NCBI RefSeq assembly: GCF_002574545.1
Contig: NZ_NUGT01000034.1
Span: 25,243 to 89,242, forward strand
Length of the DNA: 64,000 nucleotides
Direction: 5' to 3'
Origin: Bacillus sp. AFS055030
Lineage (GTDB): Bacteria; Bacillota; Bacilli; Bacillales; Bacillaceae_G
Position numbers and translations under genes: made by a program. The notes under the pieces are model-generated. The model worked only from the letters and a program-made list of their open reading frames with translations. It did not search any database and was not told where the DNA came from. Shown here piece after piece: positions 27,350 through 35,831 of this stretch (the first letter of the stretch is position 1; the number at the start of each line of letters is the position of its first letter).

Positions 27350-28882
27350 CTATTTTGAATTAGCACGACAATACATTTCTCTTAATTTAAACTTTTGGAC
27401 TTTCCCAGAAGCATTTCGAGGAAGCTGATCAATAAATTCTACTACTCTAGGAATCTTATAACCTGCCATTCTTTCTCGGCAAAAAGATTGAATCTCCTCT
27501 AGTGATAGTTGTTTTCCTGTTTTTAATACGACAATCGCTGTTACAACCTCTCCCCATTTAGCATTAGGCGTACCGATCACTGCAGCTTCCAAAATAGATT
27601 GATGCTCATATAAGGCATTTTCAATTTCAACTGAATATATATTTTCTCCACCAGAAATCAACATATCCTTACTACGGTCCACTAACGTAATATATCCTTT
27701 TTCATCTACTACAGCTAGATCTCCCGTATATAACCAACCATCTTTAATCGTGTCTGCTGTTTCTTTCGGCTTTTTATAATATTCCTTCATAATTGTTTCA
27801 CCTTTTAAGATCAATTCACCAACTTCACCAGGTAAAACTTCTTCATCTTGCTTATTAACTACTTTAATAATTGTATAGAGTAAAGGTGTTTTTCCTGATT
27901 TTCCTAAATGTTGTTCATGATCCTCTGGTGAAAGATAAAACCCTGTAGGCCCCCCTTCTGTTAATCCACATAAGCTGAAAAATTGATTTGTATTAAATAA
28001 TTTCATACTTTTCATTAAGATTTCAGGAGGCATAGGAGCTGCACCGTATGCACATCTTTTGATTGAGGATAGATCATATTGGTCAGCATTTGGTACTTGC
28101 TGTAAATAGTTATACATTGTAGGAACACCAAAAAATAAAGTAATTTTATATTTTTCGATATCCTTTAAAACATTTACCGGGTTAAATTCTCGATGAATAA
28201 TATTTGTCATACCTAAATATAAACCTGGTAATAAAAAAATGACGAGTTGAGCACAATGGAATAAAGGAGCAACATGTAAAAGCCGATCCTGACAGCTTTG
28301 CCCCATTACAGCGCTCAATCCATTTATGAGCTTTTCAATTCGTTTATAGTCAAAAAGCGCACCCTTTGGTTGTCCAGTCGTACCTGAAGTATATAGTAAA
28401 TGAAAATCATCGTCTTCTGAAATCTTTACTCGGGGATCTTCTTCAATCTGTGACATCACATCAAAGAAGCTTAAACAATTCGGCGATGAAGCTAAAGGAG
28501 CAGTAATAATCTTTTTTACGTTCGATGAAGATTTTGAAGCATCTAAAACGACTTTTTCTAGTTCTGAATCACATACAACAATCACACTATCCGACTGTTC
28601 TAAAATATATCCAACTTCTCGAGAAACAAGGCGGAAGTTAATCGGAACGACAACAGCACCTACTTTAACCGCAGCGCAATAACTAATTACAAACAAGTCA
28701 GAATTTGCCATCATTAGAGCTAGTTTTTCACCTTTTTTTAAACCTAGTTTCTGTAATCCCCAAGCAAAACGATTAACCACTTTATTGAATTCCATGTATG
28801 TGTATGTACGGTCTTGATAGACTAATGCTAATTTATCTGGGTGCCTTTGTGCGTTTAACGATAATACATTTCCAAAACTCAT
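27350..28882 (-). CDS. Acyl-CoA synthetase (AMP-forming)
   Basis: ANL-superfamily ligase that activates a carboxylic acid as its CoA thioester. The ATP loop LLYTSGTTGQPKGA is near residue 165, the aromatic region SLCGLTEGGPTGF is around 305, the hinge-region signature YTGDLAVVDEKGYITLVDRS near 390 and the C-terminal catalytic lysine region LPRNASGKVQKFKL near the end. Length 510 suits medium/long-chain or o-succinylbenzoate-like ligases. It follows the CoA-transferase gene with a 31-base gap, so the two probably act on the same unknown acid. Confidence 0.88.
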   Translation of the reverse strand: MSFGNVLSLNAQRHPDKLALVYQDRTYTYMEFNKVVNRFAWGLQKLGLKKGEKLALMMANSDLFVISYCAAVKVGAVVVPINFRLVSREVGYILEQSDSVIVVCDSELEKVVLDASKSSSNVKKIITAPLASSPNCLSFFDVMSQIEEDPRVKISEDDDFHLLYTSGTTGQPKGALFDYKRIEKLINGLSAVMGQSCQDRLLHVAPLFHCAQLVIFLLPGLYLGMTNIIHREFNPVNVLKDIEKYKITLFFGVPTMYNYLQQVPNADQYDLSSIKRCAYGAAPMPPEILMKSMKLFNTNQFFSLCGLTEGGPTGFYLSPEDHEQHLGKSGKTPLLYTIIKVVNKQDEEVLPGEVGELILKGETIMKEYYKKPKETADTIKDGWLYTGDLAVVDEKGYITLVDRSKDMLISGGENIYSVEIENALYEHQSILEAAVIGTPNAKWGEVVTAIVVLKTGKQLSLEEIQSFCRERMAGYKIPRVVEFIDQLPRNASGKVQKFKLREMYCRANSK

Positions 28883-28913
28883 TTGCTTACCCCCACATTA
28901 ACTAATTTTAGAT

Positions 28914-30095
28914 TTAATCAGTTGACCTAATAACTCCTTTTTCAACGAATTGATTAATTGTTTGATGATCATATCCTAAATTTAATAAAACCTCTTTTGT
29001 ATTTGTTCCTGGTTTTACACCAACGTGTTGATAGATCGGTTTAAACACTGAAGATTTAAAAGGTGAACCAATTTGCAATTGATTTGTACCATCACTCCTT
29101 TGAACGTTTACTAAAAGCCCCCTTTCTTTAATTTGGGCATGTTCACATGCTTCTTCAAAAGTTAAAACAGGCTCAACACATGCATCAAATTTACTAAAAA
29201 TTTCTTTTAACTCATTAAATGTTTTCCTACTAAATGCAAGCTTTACTTTATTTTTAAATAAATCGATTTCATCCTTCTCTTCACTAAAAGAATAAGGAAG
29301 AAACGGCATGATTTCTAATGCCTCACATAGCTGTTTTCGAAATGAAGGTTCAAGACTACCAACAGAAAAAAATCGCCCATCTGCTGTTTCGTAATAATCA
29401 TAAAACACGCCTCCATTTAAAAGATGTTCCTCTGGCTTTGGATTAATTTTTTGCGTTAACCAGCCAGAACCCATTAAAGATTGCAATGAAAAAGTACAAT
29501 CTGTCATGCTAATATCAATCCACTGCCCATCTCCGGTTTGCTGGCGATGAATGACAGCCGATAAAATACCAATAATCGCATGTAGCGATCCACCTACTTG
29601 GTCTGCAACTTGGATTCCCATCGGAACTGGACGCTCATTCTTTCTTGTTGAATAACTCAAAACACCAGTTACTGAAAGATAGTTATTATCATGTCCTGCT
29701 CGGTTTCGATACGGACCTGTTTGACCATAGCCAGTAATTGAACAATAAATTAGTTTCGAATTTATTTTCTTTAATTGTTCATAGCTTAATCCAAGCTTTT
29801 CCATAACTCCTGGTCGAAATTGCTCAATAACAATATCGAACTCCTTTACTAGCTTATAAATTATTTCAGTGCCTTCTTCGCTTTTTAAATCAAGGGTAAT
29901 AGATTTTTTAGAACGATTAATTGTGTGATGTGCTGCAGATTGCTCCCCATCAAATGGAGGTGAAGTTTGTAATAAGTCGGGATGATATGGAGATTCGATT
30001 CGTAATACTTCTGCACCTAAATCCGCTAGCATCATCGTTGCATAGGGACCTGGTAAAAGACGAGTAAAATCCAGAATTTTCAATTTATTTAACAT
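28914..30095 (-). CDS. Type III (CaiB/BaiF) CoA-transferase
   Basis: Moves CoA between carboxylic acids through an aspartyl intermediate. The opening LKILDFTRLLPGPYATMMLA and LGAEVLRIESP are family hallmarks, and GYGQTGPYRNRAGHDNNYLS (about 148) carries the expected catalytic Asp. Length 393 is normal. The ribosome site is poor (only TAGG upstream). It is first in a pair with the acyl-CoA ligase. The substrate is unknown; carnitine-, formyl- or 2-methylacyl-type acids are all possible. Confidence 0.88.
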   Translation of the reverse strand: MLNKLKILDFTRLLPGPYATMMLADLGAEVLRIESPYHPDLLQTSPPFDGEQSAAHHTINRSKKSITLDLKSEEGTEIIYKLVKEFDIVIEQFRPGVMEKLGLSYEQLKKINSKLIYCSITGYGQTGPYRNRAGHDNNYLSVTGVLSYSTRKNERPVPMGIQVADQVGGSLHAIIGILSAVIHRQQTGDGQWIDISMTDCTFSLQSLMGSGWLTQKINPKPEEHLLNGGVFYDYYETADGRFFSVGSLEPSFRKQLCEALEIMPFLPYSFSEEKDEIDLFKNKVKLAFSRKTFNELKEIFSKFDACVEPVLTFEEACEHAQIKERGLLVNVQRSDGTNQLQIGSPFKSSVFKPIYQHVGVKPGTNTKEVLLNLGYDHQTINQFVEKGVIRSTD

Positions 30096-30374
30096 ATAGT
30101 AAACCTACGATTCAATATGATTCCTCCCTCCATCTCTATACTGTCTCTTTGTAATTATTCTAGATTAATTGGGATCTCTCCTTTTTACTAACTTAAATAA
30201 ATTCACGACTAAGTTGTGGAAAATTATATTAGACGAAATTTTGCAAGTAGTATTGGACAAATTTACACTTTTTGAATATTTATTAAAATCTTACAATAAA
30301 TATATTGTGTTAAATATTTCTTAGCTTATTTAAAATTAGTAATTGTAAATTTCGTGCATTCAGGGAGTTAAACT

Positions 30375-30437
30375 ATGTATCATACAAACACTTATCCAAA
30401 CGATATTATCGTTATCGAACCTCAAAAAAAACGATGA
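30375..30437 (+). CDS. Possible 20-residue peptide gene
   Basis: ATG with GGGAG six to seven bases upstream opens a 20-codon frame beginning MYHTNTYPNDIIVIEP and ending in a Lys/Arg cluster. A good terminator on the same strand follows within 50 bases, and the neighbours are on the opposite strand or far away, so a short independent plus-strand transcript is likely. There is no signal or membrane segment. I do not recognise it; it could be a small coat or regulatory peptide, or a leader of an untranslated RNA. Confidence 0.4.
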   Translation: MYHTNTYPNDIIVIEPQKKR

Positions 30438-30483
30438 GTTCGAAGTGAATTGCGATTAATAAATATATACAATAAAACGCAAA

Positions 30484-30517
30484 AATGAACCGGTCAGAAA
30501 TGGTCGGTTCATTTTTT
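30484..30517 (+). terminator. Terminator after the 20-residue peptide
   Basis: AATGAACCG and CGGTTCATT form a perfect stem followed by TTTTTT on the plus strand. Confidence 0.85.
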
Positions 30518-30569
30518 ACAAGTTACATCACAAGAGATACCTTGCTTTAAAAAACACTAAAAGTGATTT

Positions 30570-30719
30570 TTAATCACGCATTGCTCCTGCCTCACGAGAA
30601 GTCATTGCTCCTTGGCCATGGCTTACATCATTTTGAATTTGCTGTTTTACTTTTTGTGGATTAGTTCCTGATTTCATATTACTTCCCATATTCCCTTTAC
30701 TTTGCTGATTTTGCGGCAT
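30570..30719 (-). CDS. 49-residue Gln/Met-rich small acid-soluble-like protein
   Basis: A short gene with AGGAGGG eight bases before its ATG. The product is hydrophilic, starts MPQNQQSKGNMGSNM and ends TSREAGAMRD, with six glutamines in the first 30 residues and no cysteine or membrane segment. Composition recalls small spore or stress proteins of Bacillus, but I do not see the SASP alpha/beta or gamma signatures, so the function is unassigned. Its strong ribosome site and clean codon use make it likely real. Confidence 0.6.
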   Translation of the reverse strand: MPQNQQSKGNMGSNMKSGTNPQKVKQQIQNDVSHGQGAMTSREAGAMRD

Positions 30720-30908
30720 AAAATCCCTCCTAATATTATTGTTAAACAATCATATTATTTACTAAAACACTTCGCATATCCGACAGAATTGACTAATTTC
30801 AAATTAAAAAGGTAGCAATAGCTAATCCTTTTTTCGAGCAAAAAATAAGAATCTTTTATAAATAATAGTTTGACTATTCAGATTTAACAAACTATAATCA
30901 AGTTAAAC

Positions 30909-30924
30909 TAACTACCGGTAGTTA
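30909..30924. promoter_or_regulatory. 16-bp perfect palindrome upstream of the agmatinase gene
   Basis: TAACTACCGGTAGTTA is self-complementary, and ACCGG recurs 14 bases downstream. It lies 34 bases before the agmatinase ATG, in the promoter region, and is a likely operator. The downstream TetR regulator is one candidate binder. Confidence 0.5.
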
Positions 30925-30957
30925 ATAACCGGAATTAAAAATTAGGAGATGATTTTG

Positions 30958-31896
30958 ATGAAATATCCACTTTCCCCTGATGTAAAACCTGAGTTTTGTA
31001 CAACTGGAACATTTATGAGACTACCTTCTGCAAGAGAAAATGCGAAAATAGCAATCGTTGGCATGCCTTTTGATACTGCAGCCTCATTTCGTGTTGGTGC
31101 GCGATTTGCTCCTCAAGCAATCCGACAAGCTTCTATGACTTTATTCCCATATCATCCGATTCATAAGGTATATCCATTTGACGACAGCAATGCCATCGAT
31201 ATTGGAGATGTATCCGTTATTCCTCATAATATCCATCGAAGCTATAAACTAATGGAAGATGCTATGTTTGAATTAATGGATGGTCATATTATCCCAATTG
31301 GTTTAGGTGGTGACCACTCGATTACTTTAGCAAACCTACGAGCTGCAGCTAAAAAATATGGCCCAGTTGCGATGATTCACTTTGATTCGCATACTGACAC
31401 ATGGGATACTTATTACGATGAAAAATATTGGCATGGTTCACCTTTTATCCGAGCACACGAAGAAGGACTTCTAATTCCAAATAAAGTATTCCAATTAGGA
31501 ATTCGAGGCACCTTGAATCATCCAGGAGACATAGATGCAAGCCATGAACTTGGTTACAATGTTATTACTACACCGGAAATGTATGAACGTGGTTTTGAAG
31601 GTATATTAAAAGAAATGAAAGAAGTTATTGGAGATACTCCATGTTTCCTAACTTTTGATATTGATTTCGTCGATCCTTCTTGTGCACCAGGAACTGGTAC
31701 TCTTGAAGTTGGCGGATACAATAGTATAGAAACATTAAAAATGATCCGCTCACTAACTGATTTCAATTTTATTGGATTTGATATCGTTGAAGTACTACCA
31801 TCCTATGATCCAACTCAAATCACATCACTATTAGCTGCAACACTAGTCCATGAATTTGCTAGTTTAGCTACATTACAAATTAAGAAAGAAAAATAA
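30958..31896 (+). CDS. speB: Agmatinase / guanidino-acid ureohydrolase
   Basis: Mn-dependent ureohydrolase that releases urea from a guanidino compound. The metal ligands are all present: GGDHSIT, the DSHTD motif in HFDSHTDTWD, and DIDFVDPS. The N-terminal FMRLPSA and the overall length (312 residues) match agmatinase, guanidinobutyrase and guanidinopropionase, which cannot be separated by eye. AGGAG lies nine bases before ATG 30958; the ATG at 30949 touches that site. It is a single-gene unit with a palindromic operator candidate upstream and a strong terminator. No arginine decarboxylase gene is adjacent, so a catabolic guanidino acid is as likely as agmatine. Confidence 0.88.
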   Translation: MKYPLSPDVKPEFCTTGTFMRLPSARENAKIAIVGMPFDTAASFRVGARFAPQAIRQASMTLFPYHPIHKVYPFDDSNAIDIGDVSVIPHNIHRSYKLMEDAMFELMDGHIIPIGLGGDHSITLANLRAAAKKYGPVAMIHFDSHTDTWDTYYDEKYWHGSPFIRAHEEGLLIPNKVFQLGIRGTLNHPGDIDASHELGYNVITTPEMYERGFEGILKEMKEVIGDTPCFLTFDIDFVDPSCAPGTGTLEVGGYNSIETLKMIRSLTDFNFIGFDIVEVLPSYDPTQITSLLAATLVHEFASLATLQIKKEK

Positions 31897-31908
31897 AAAG
31901 TAATTTAA

Positions 31909-31937
31909 AAAGCTCTGTTTCTTTTAGACAGAGCTTT
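31909..31937 (+). terminator. Terminator of the agmatinase gene
   Basis: AAAGCTCTGT and ACAGAGCTTT form a perfect 10-bp stem followed by T residues. Confidence 0.92.
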
Positions 31938-32009
31938 TTTCGAAGTATTGAGCTATCACATTGTCATGGGATTATGAATATGAAAACTATTTGTAGATTT
32001 ATTTTTTTC

Positions 32010-32114
32010 ATGAACCCTTTATGAGGAAAGATTAAGCAGATTTTCACCTTTTTCCTTCCTTATGAACCTATATGAGGAAGTGTCAACCAGTTTTTCGCTT
32101 TCTCTTTCCTCATG
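32010..32114. repeat. Two imperfect tandem copies of a 50-52 bp repeat
   Basis: The unit ATGAACC..ATGAGGAA...TTTCCT occurs at 32010-32061 and 32062-32111. Each begins with ATGAACC, then ATGAGGAA 9-11 bases later, and ends in a pyrimidine-rich CTTTCCT. The second unit plus the following bases can fold through ATGAGGAA with TTCCTCAT. There is no coding frame across it. Confidence 0.6.
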
Positions 32115-32244
32115 GCATCCTTAGAAATACTCCACCATAGTTCTCAAACAAAAGAAACAATGGTCTTTCTCCTCTAAACAAAGCTTTTTTACAAGAAATC
32201 TAAACAATATTTAGACTTCACAAAGATTCCAGTTTATAATCTAG

Positions 32245-32258
32245 CTAACAAGAGTTAG
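32245..32258. promoter_or_regulatory. Inverted repeat upstream of the second TetR gene
   Basis: CTAAC-AAGA-GTTAG lies 15 bases before the TetR start, next to a TATAAT-like sequence at 32235-32240, and is a plausible autoregulatory operator. Confidence 0.4.
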
Positions 32259-32273
32259 TTTCGGAGGATGAAG

Positions 32274-32855
32274 ATGACAAAGGATAAAATTATTGCAGCA
32301 GCACTTGCCCTGTTTTCAAAAAATGGCTATGAAGGTACAAGTTTAACTGAAATTGCTAAAGCAGTTGGCATTCAAAAACCATCTATATATAATCATTTTA
32401 AAAGTAAAGAAGAAATCTTTCTTACAATTTATGAGAACATTTTATGGCTTCATGTTAAAAAAGTTGATGAACTGATGGGAGAAATAAGAGGTCTATCTGC
32501 GAAGGAACAACTTTACCAAATTCTAAATTTAACATTTGAATATTATATTGAGTACGAGGAGCAATCTACTTTCGTGAATCGCGCTGTATTTTTTTCTCCA
32601 GAACCATTAAAGGAGCAATTACATACACAGTTCATGGAATCTGAGGAAGCAATGTCGACTATTTTAAGATCAGTGATTGATAAAGGGATTAAAAATGGTG
32701 AAATTCGAGCAGGGAATGTTGAAGATTTTCTGATGTCTTATTATTGCTTAATTGACGGCATCTTTATTGAACTGTCTTATTATGGGGCTGAAAAGATGAA
32801 GCCAAGGATTTCAAATATATGGAGAAATTTTTGGTACGGTTTTAAAAGTGAATAA
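32274..32855 (+). CDS. TetR/AcrR family regulator
   Basis: About 193 residues. The N-terminal helix-turn-helix reads ALFSKNGYEGTSLTEIAKAV then IQKPSIYNHFKSKEEIF, and the remaining helices form the ligand domain. GGAGG at 32263-32267 gives six-base spacing to ATG 32274; the ATG at 32268 directly abuts it. An inverted repeat lies just upstream. No efflux pump is adjacent, so its target is unknown; the agmatinase gene is the nearest same-strand unit. Confidence 0.86.
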   Translation: MTKDKIIAAALALFSKNGYEGTSLTEIAKAVGIQKPSIYNHFKSKEEIFLTIYENILWLHVKKVDELMGEIRGLSAKEQLYQILNLTFEYYIEYEEQSTFVNRAVFFSPEPLKEQLHTQFMESEEAMSTILRSVIDKGIKNGEIRAGNVEDFLMSYYCLIDGIFIELSYYGAEKMKPRISNIWRNFWYGFKSE

Positions 32856-32860
32856 ACAAA

Positions 32861-32888
32861 AAAGGCGTTCGATTACTCGAATGCCTTT
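32861..32888. terminator. Bidirectional terminator
   Basis: AAAGGCGTTCGA and TCGAATGCCTTT form a 12-bp stem with one mismatch and a four-base loop, between the convergent TetR and coat-like genes. Confidence 0.88.
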
Positions 32889-32897
32889 TTACAGTTT

Positions 32898-33152
32898 TTA
32901 CTGATTTGAAGTTAATTCAGATCTGAATTGCTGTACAATCTCTGGCGCTGCTGGTGCTGCTGGTTTGTAATAACCTTTTTGAAGTGCATAATTGTACAAT
33001 GTACGTTGACGTGCTTCATCTTGATTGCGTAATTGAATTAATGTTTGTCTGAGTTCAGGATTGTTTGACTCACTAATATACCCTGCATAACCTTTTAAGC
33101 TAGCGTTTAATCCTTCTAAATAATCATTAACCATGTCTTTATCTTGAAACAT
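32898..33152 (-). CDS. CotF-like spore coat protein
   Basis: An 84-residue protein of the CotF/YhcQ/YraF type: two helices, with the segment NDYLEGLNASLKGYAGYISE followed by LRQTLIQLRNQDEARQRTLY, which is the usual coat-domain hairpin. The C-terminus is Ala/Pro rich, then polar. The ribosome site AAGGAG precedes the ATG. It lies 12 bases after a related small gene, so the pair is an operon. A coat or spore-surface structural role is inferred from the family. Confidence 0.78.
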   Translation of the reverse strand: MFQDKDMVNDYLEGLNASLKGYAGYISESNNPELRQTLIQLRNQDEARQRTLYNYALQKGYYKPAAPAAPEIVQQFRSELTSNQ

Positions 33153-33164
33153 ATTCTAATCTCC

Positions 33165-33353
33165 TTATCCTAAAAAATTTAAGAGTTGTTCTCTAGATTG
33201 CTTTGCTGATTGGGCATCTCTTTCTAATAAAGCTTTCAATTCAGGATCGGTGCAATTCTGAGCATAAGCCTCTAATTTATTGGCGATTGTACCATGCCCT
33301 CCTATAATATGACGAAGATTTTCTAATTCTAGTTCTGTTATTGAATTGTTCAT
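33165..33353 (-). CDS. Small CotF-related spore protein
   Basis: 62 residues, mostly helical, with LENLRHIIGGHGTIANKLEA and a C-terminal DAQSAKQSREQLLNFL. It resembles the N-terminal half of CotF/YraG-like proteins and is encoded directly before the CotF-like gene. AAGGAG lies ten bases before ATG 33353; the upstream ATG at 33386 has no ribosome site. The product may form a heterodimer with the next protein. Confidence 0.7.
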   Translation of the reverse strand: MNNSITELELENLRHIIGGHGTIANKLEAYAQNCTDPELKALLERDAQSAKQSREQLLNFLG

Positions 33354-33487
33354 TTCATAATTTCTCCTTTCATAAAAAAAATACATATTTCACATTTTCG
33401 TCTGCCTGCGCTTTGTGTCCTTATCTAATCGACAGTCCACACATTGACATTATTAATTTTCCAAAATCGTGTAAAAAAATACGTAAA

Positions 33488-33520
33488 AAAGCTCAATCTA
33501 TACTTGATAGATTGAGCTTT
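33488..33520 (-). terminator. Terminator after the LysP-like permease
   Basis: AAAGCTCAATCTA and TAGATTGAGCTTT are a perfect 13-bp stem with A/T runs. Confidence 0.92.
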
Positions 33521-33528
33521 AGATTTAA

Positions 33529-35016
33529 TTAGATCTCACGGCTGAAGTCAGCTTCTTCTAATTTTACCATCTTCGTTTTCATTACTACTTTATAGCCAAG
33601 GTATCCAAGAATGAATAATGGTAGTCCAATATAAGAAACTGCAATACCATACCAGTCAACTTTTGGTCCGAAAAATGCTTGATAATTCGTTCCAAGCATT
33701 GCAACTAAACATAAAACTGTTGCTAAAATTGGACCAAGTGGGAACCATTTCGCTAAATAAGGTAGATCCTTTAAATTTCTTCCTTGGGCAATATACGCTT
33801 TTCGGAAACGGTAATGCGTAATAGAAATACCTAACCAAGAAATATAACCAGCTAAGCCTGCTGCATTTAATAACCAAGAGTATACTGTACCATCACCAAA
33901 TAATGAAGTTAAAAAGCAAAGTGCACCAATTAGAGTCGTCGCAATTAATGCACTAACTGGAACTCCACCTTTATTTACTTTTCTTAAGAACTTTGGTGCT
34001 TTTCCTTCTTCAGCTAGTACCCATAGAACACGAGAACCTACGTATAAGCTTGAATTACCCGCTGATAAAACTGAAGTTAATATTACTGTATTCATTGCAG
34101 CAGCTGCAAAAGCAAGTCCAGCATGTTTAAATACTAAAGTAAATGGACTAATCGCAATATTATCAACGTCTCCACCTAATAAGTTTGGATCTGTGTAGCT
34201 AATTAAACACCCGATAACGAAAATCGCTAAAACGTAGAATAATAAAATACGCCAAAAGATTTGTTTGATTGCTTTTGGAATATTCTTTTCAGGATTTTCA
34301 CTTTCCCCTGCAGTTACTCCGACCATTTCAGTTCCCTGAAAAGCAAAACCTACAATCATGAATACACTAAAGATTGATAAGAAACCACCTTTAAATGGTG
34401 CTTCTCCTTTTGTGAAATTTTCAAATCCACCTGTATGACCACTCATAATTCCGAAAATCATTAATAATCCAATTACAATAAAAATTATAATTGTAGCTAC
34501 TTTAATAATTGAAAACCAAAATTCAGATTCTCCATATCCTTTTACAGATAATACATTTAATCCAAAAATTAATACTAGGAATATCGAACTCCATACGATA
34601 CCTGGAGTATGTGGGAACCAATATTTCATAATTAAAGCTGAAGCTGATAATTCTAAAGCAAGGATGATTGCATTGTTATACCAATAATTCCATCCAACAG
34701 CAAAACCAAGTGCTGGATCGACAAATCTCGAAGTATATGTGCTAAAAGAGCCTGAAACTGGAATTAAAGTCGCCATTTCAGCTAAACTAGTCATTAAGAA
34801 ATAAACCATGATACCAGCAATTAAATAAGCAGCAAGAGCTCCACCTGGTCCTGCATCATGTATTGTTGCTCCACTCGCTAAGAATAAACCAGTACCAATC
34901 GTACCACCCATAGCGATCATTGTTAAATGTCTCGTTTTTAATTTTCTCTCTAATTGTTCTTTTTTAGGCGCGTTACTCTGAATAGTGAAATCACTTTTAC
35001 GGTTTGTACTTTGCAT
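33529..35016 (-). CDS. LysP-like amino acid permease (APC family)
   Basis: Twelve-span basic or neutral amino acid importer, 495 residues from the chosen start. The first helix LKTRHLTMIAMGGTIGTGLF and the segment FSTYTSRFVDPALGFAVGWN are typical of the LysP/AnsP group. GAGGTG lies just before ATG 35016; the longer frame from 35055 lacks a ribosome site. It is monocistronic with a strong terminator. Two cre-like boxes upstream suggest CcpA control, and a terminator-like stem in the leader may add attenuation. I saw no T-box or lysine-riboswitch core. Confidence 0.86.
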   Translation of the reverse strand: MQSTNRKSDFTIQSNAPKKEQLERKLKTRHLTMIAMGGTIGTGLFLASGATIHDAGPGGALAAYLIAGIMVYFLMTSLAEMATLIPVSGSFSTYTSRFVDPALGFAVGWNYWYNNAIILALELSASALIMKYWFPHTPGIVWSSIFLVLIFGLNVLSVKGYGESEFWFSIIKVATIIIFIVIGLLMIFGIMSGHTGGFENFTKGEAPFKGGFLSIFSVFMIVGFAFQGTEMVGVTAGESENPEKNIPKAIKQIFWRILLFYVLAIFVIGCLISYTDPNLLGGDVDNIAISPFTLVFKHAGLAFAAAAMNTVILTSVLSAGNSSLYVGSRVLWVLAEEGKAPKFLRKVNKGGVPVSALIATTLIGALCFLTSLFGDGTVYSWLLNAAGLAGYISWLGISITHYRFRKAYIAQGRNLKDLPYLAKWFPLGPILATVLCLVAMLGTNYQAFFGPKVDWYGIAVSYIGLPLFILGYLGYKVVMKTKMVKLEEADFSREI

Positions 35017-35234
35017 GAATACACCTCTTTTTTTTAAAATTGAAATTCCCCCCAAATACGAAAAAGGCTGATTAAATCTTTTTTAGCAGCTCACATTCCA
35101 ATTTTTCCAATGGCATGTATTCATTCGGTCAACTAAATACCTATATTAATACTAAGCCTGGAAACTGAGCGATGTAAAGATGAAAATCTTCCCTTCTGAT
35201 TTTAACAAAGGAACAAATCTGACACATTCAACGT

Positions 35235-35248
35235 TGATAGCGTTTTCA
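35235..35248 (-). promoter_or_regulatory. cre site (perfect consensus)
   Basis: Minus strand TGAAAACGCTATCA matches TGWAANCGNTNWCA at every fixed position. It lies about 220 bases upstream of the LysP-like permease start, so CcpA control of that gene is likely. Confidence 0.65.
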
Positions 35249-35463
35249 TTTTTTTTGCTTTCATCATCGAATTGTACTTAATATAAATTATCATAATATG
35301 GCGAAAAATAGAAGAAGTTTTTTCATTGTTTAGATAATTTAGAGTTATTTAAGAATAGTTAAATTTTCAAAAACCGTATATTTATTTGAAACAATAAATA
35401 TATATTAAATCTTAGTTCATCATACTTCAACTATAATTTTACAGATTGGAAAATATTATATGA

Positions 35464-35477
35464 TGAAAGCGCTTTGA
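35464..35477. promoter_or_regulatory. Second cre-like site
   Basis: TGAAAGCGCTTTGA matches the cre consensus at all but one fixed position and contains the palindrome AAAGCGCTTT. Confidence 0.5.
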
Positions 35478-35831
35478 TAGGGTGTAATATTGACTTCCTT
35501 TGTCTAATAGGCTCTCTACTAGATAGAAATTGCAAATTAAAGAAGCTGTATATAGGAAAATCATCACTCTTTTTTTAGTAAAAATGTCATGATTTTTTAT
35601 CAAAACTGTCAACGCCTTTATTCAAAAAAGTGAATAAAACTTGTTTGAAAATTTTCTGAATTTTAAAAACGTAAAATCCACAAGAAAAACACTCTCCATA
35701 ACTCTCGAAGAATGCTTTTTCCATTTATCTACAAACAATGATACTTCTGAATTGGGAGTTATTAAACCATGTATTCTCATTAAGGTGCCAAAAAACAACA
35801 TAAGTTATTAAACCGTTACTCTTTGTTAAAA

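Larger units (their letters stand above)
35017..35831. other. Long upstream region of the LysP-like permease
   Basis: About 815 bases without a coding gene. It contains two cre-like boxes (35235-35248 and 35464-35477) and, near 35067-35094, a stem on the minus strand (GCTGCTAAA with TTTAATCAGC) followed by CTTTTTC that could be a leader terminator. The rest is AT-rich with no frame that carries a ribosome site. Confidence 0.5.

Noticed and set aside
30228-30310. Sigma-E promoter (GAATATT and CTTACAAT) for the 20-residue peptide
   Set aside because: The boxes are only nine bases apart, too close for sigma-E.
32010-32114. CRISPR array
   Set aside because: Only two imperfect units with no spacers of constant length and no cas genes.
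35056-35200. T-box or lysine riboswitch upstream of the LysP-like permease
   Set aside because: No AGGGTGGNACCGCG specifier-type core and no conserved L-box blocks on the minus strand; only a simple terminator-like stem is visible.
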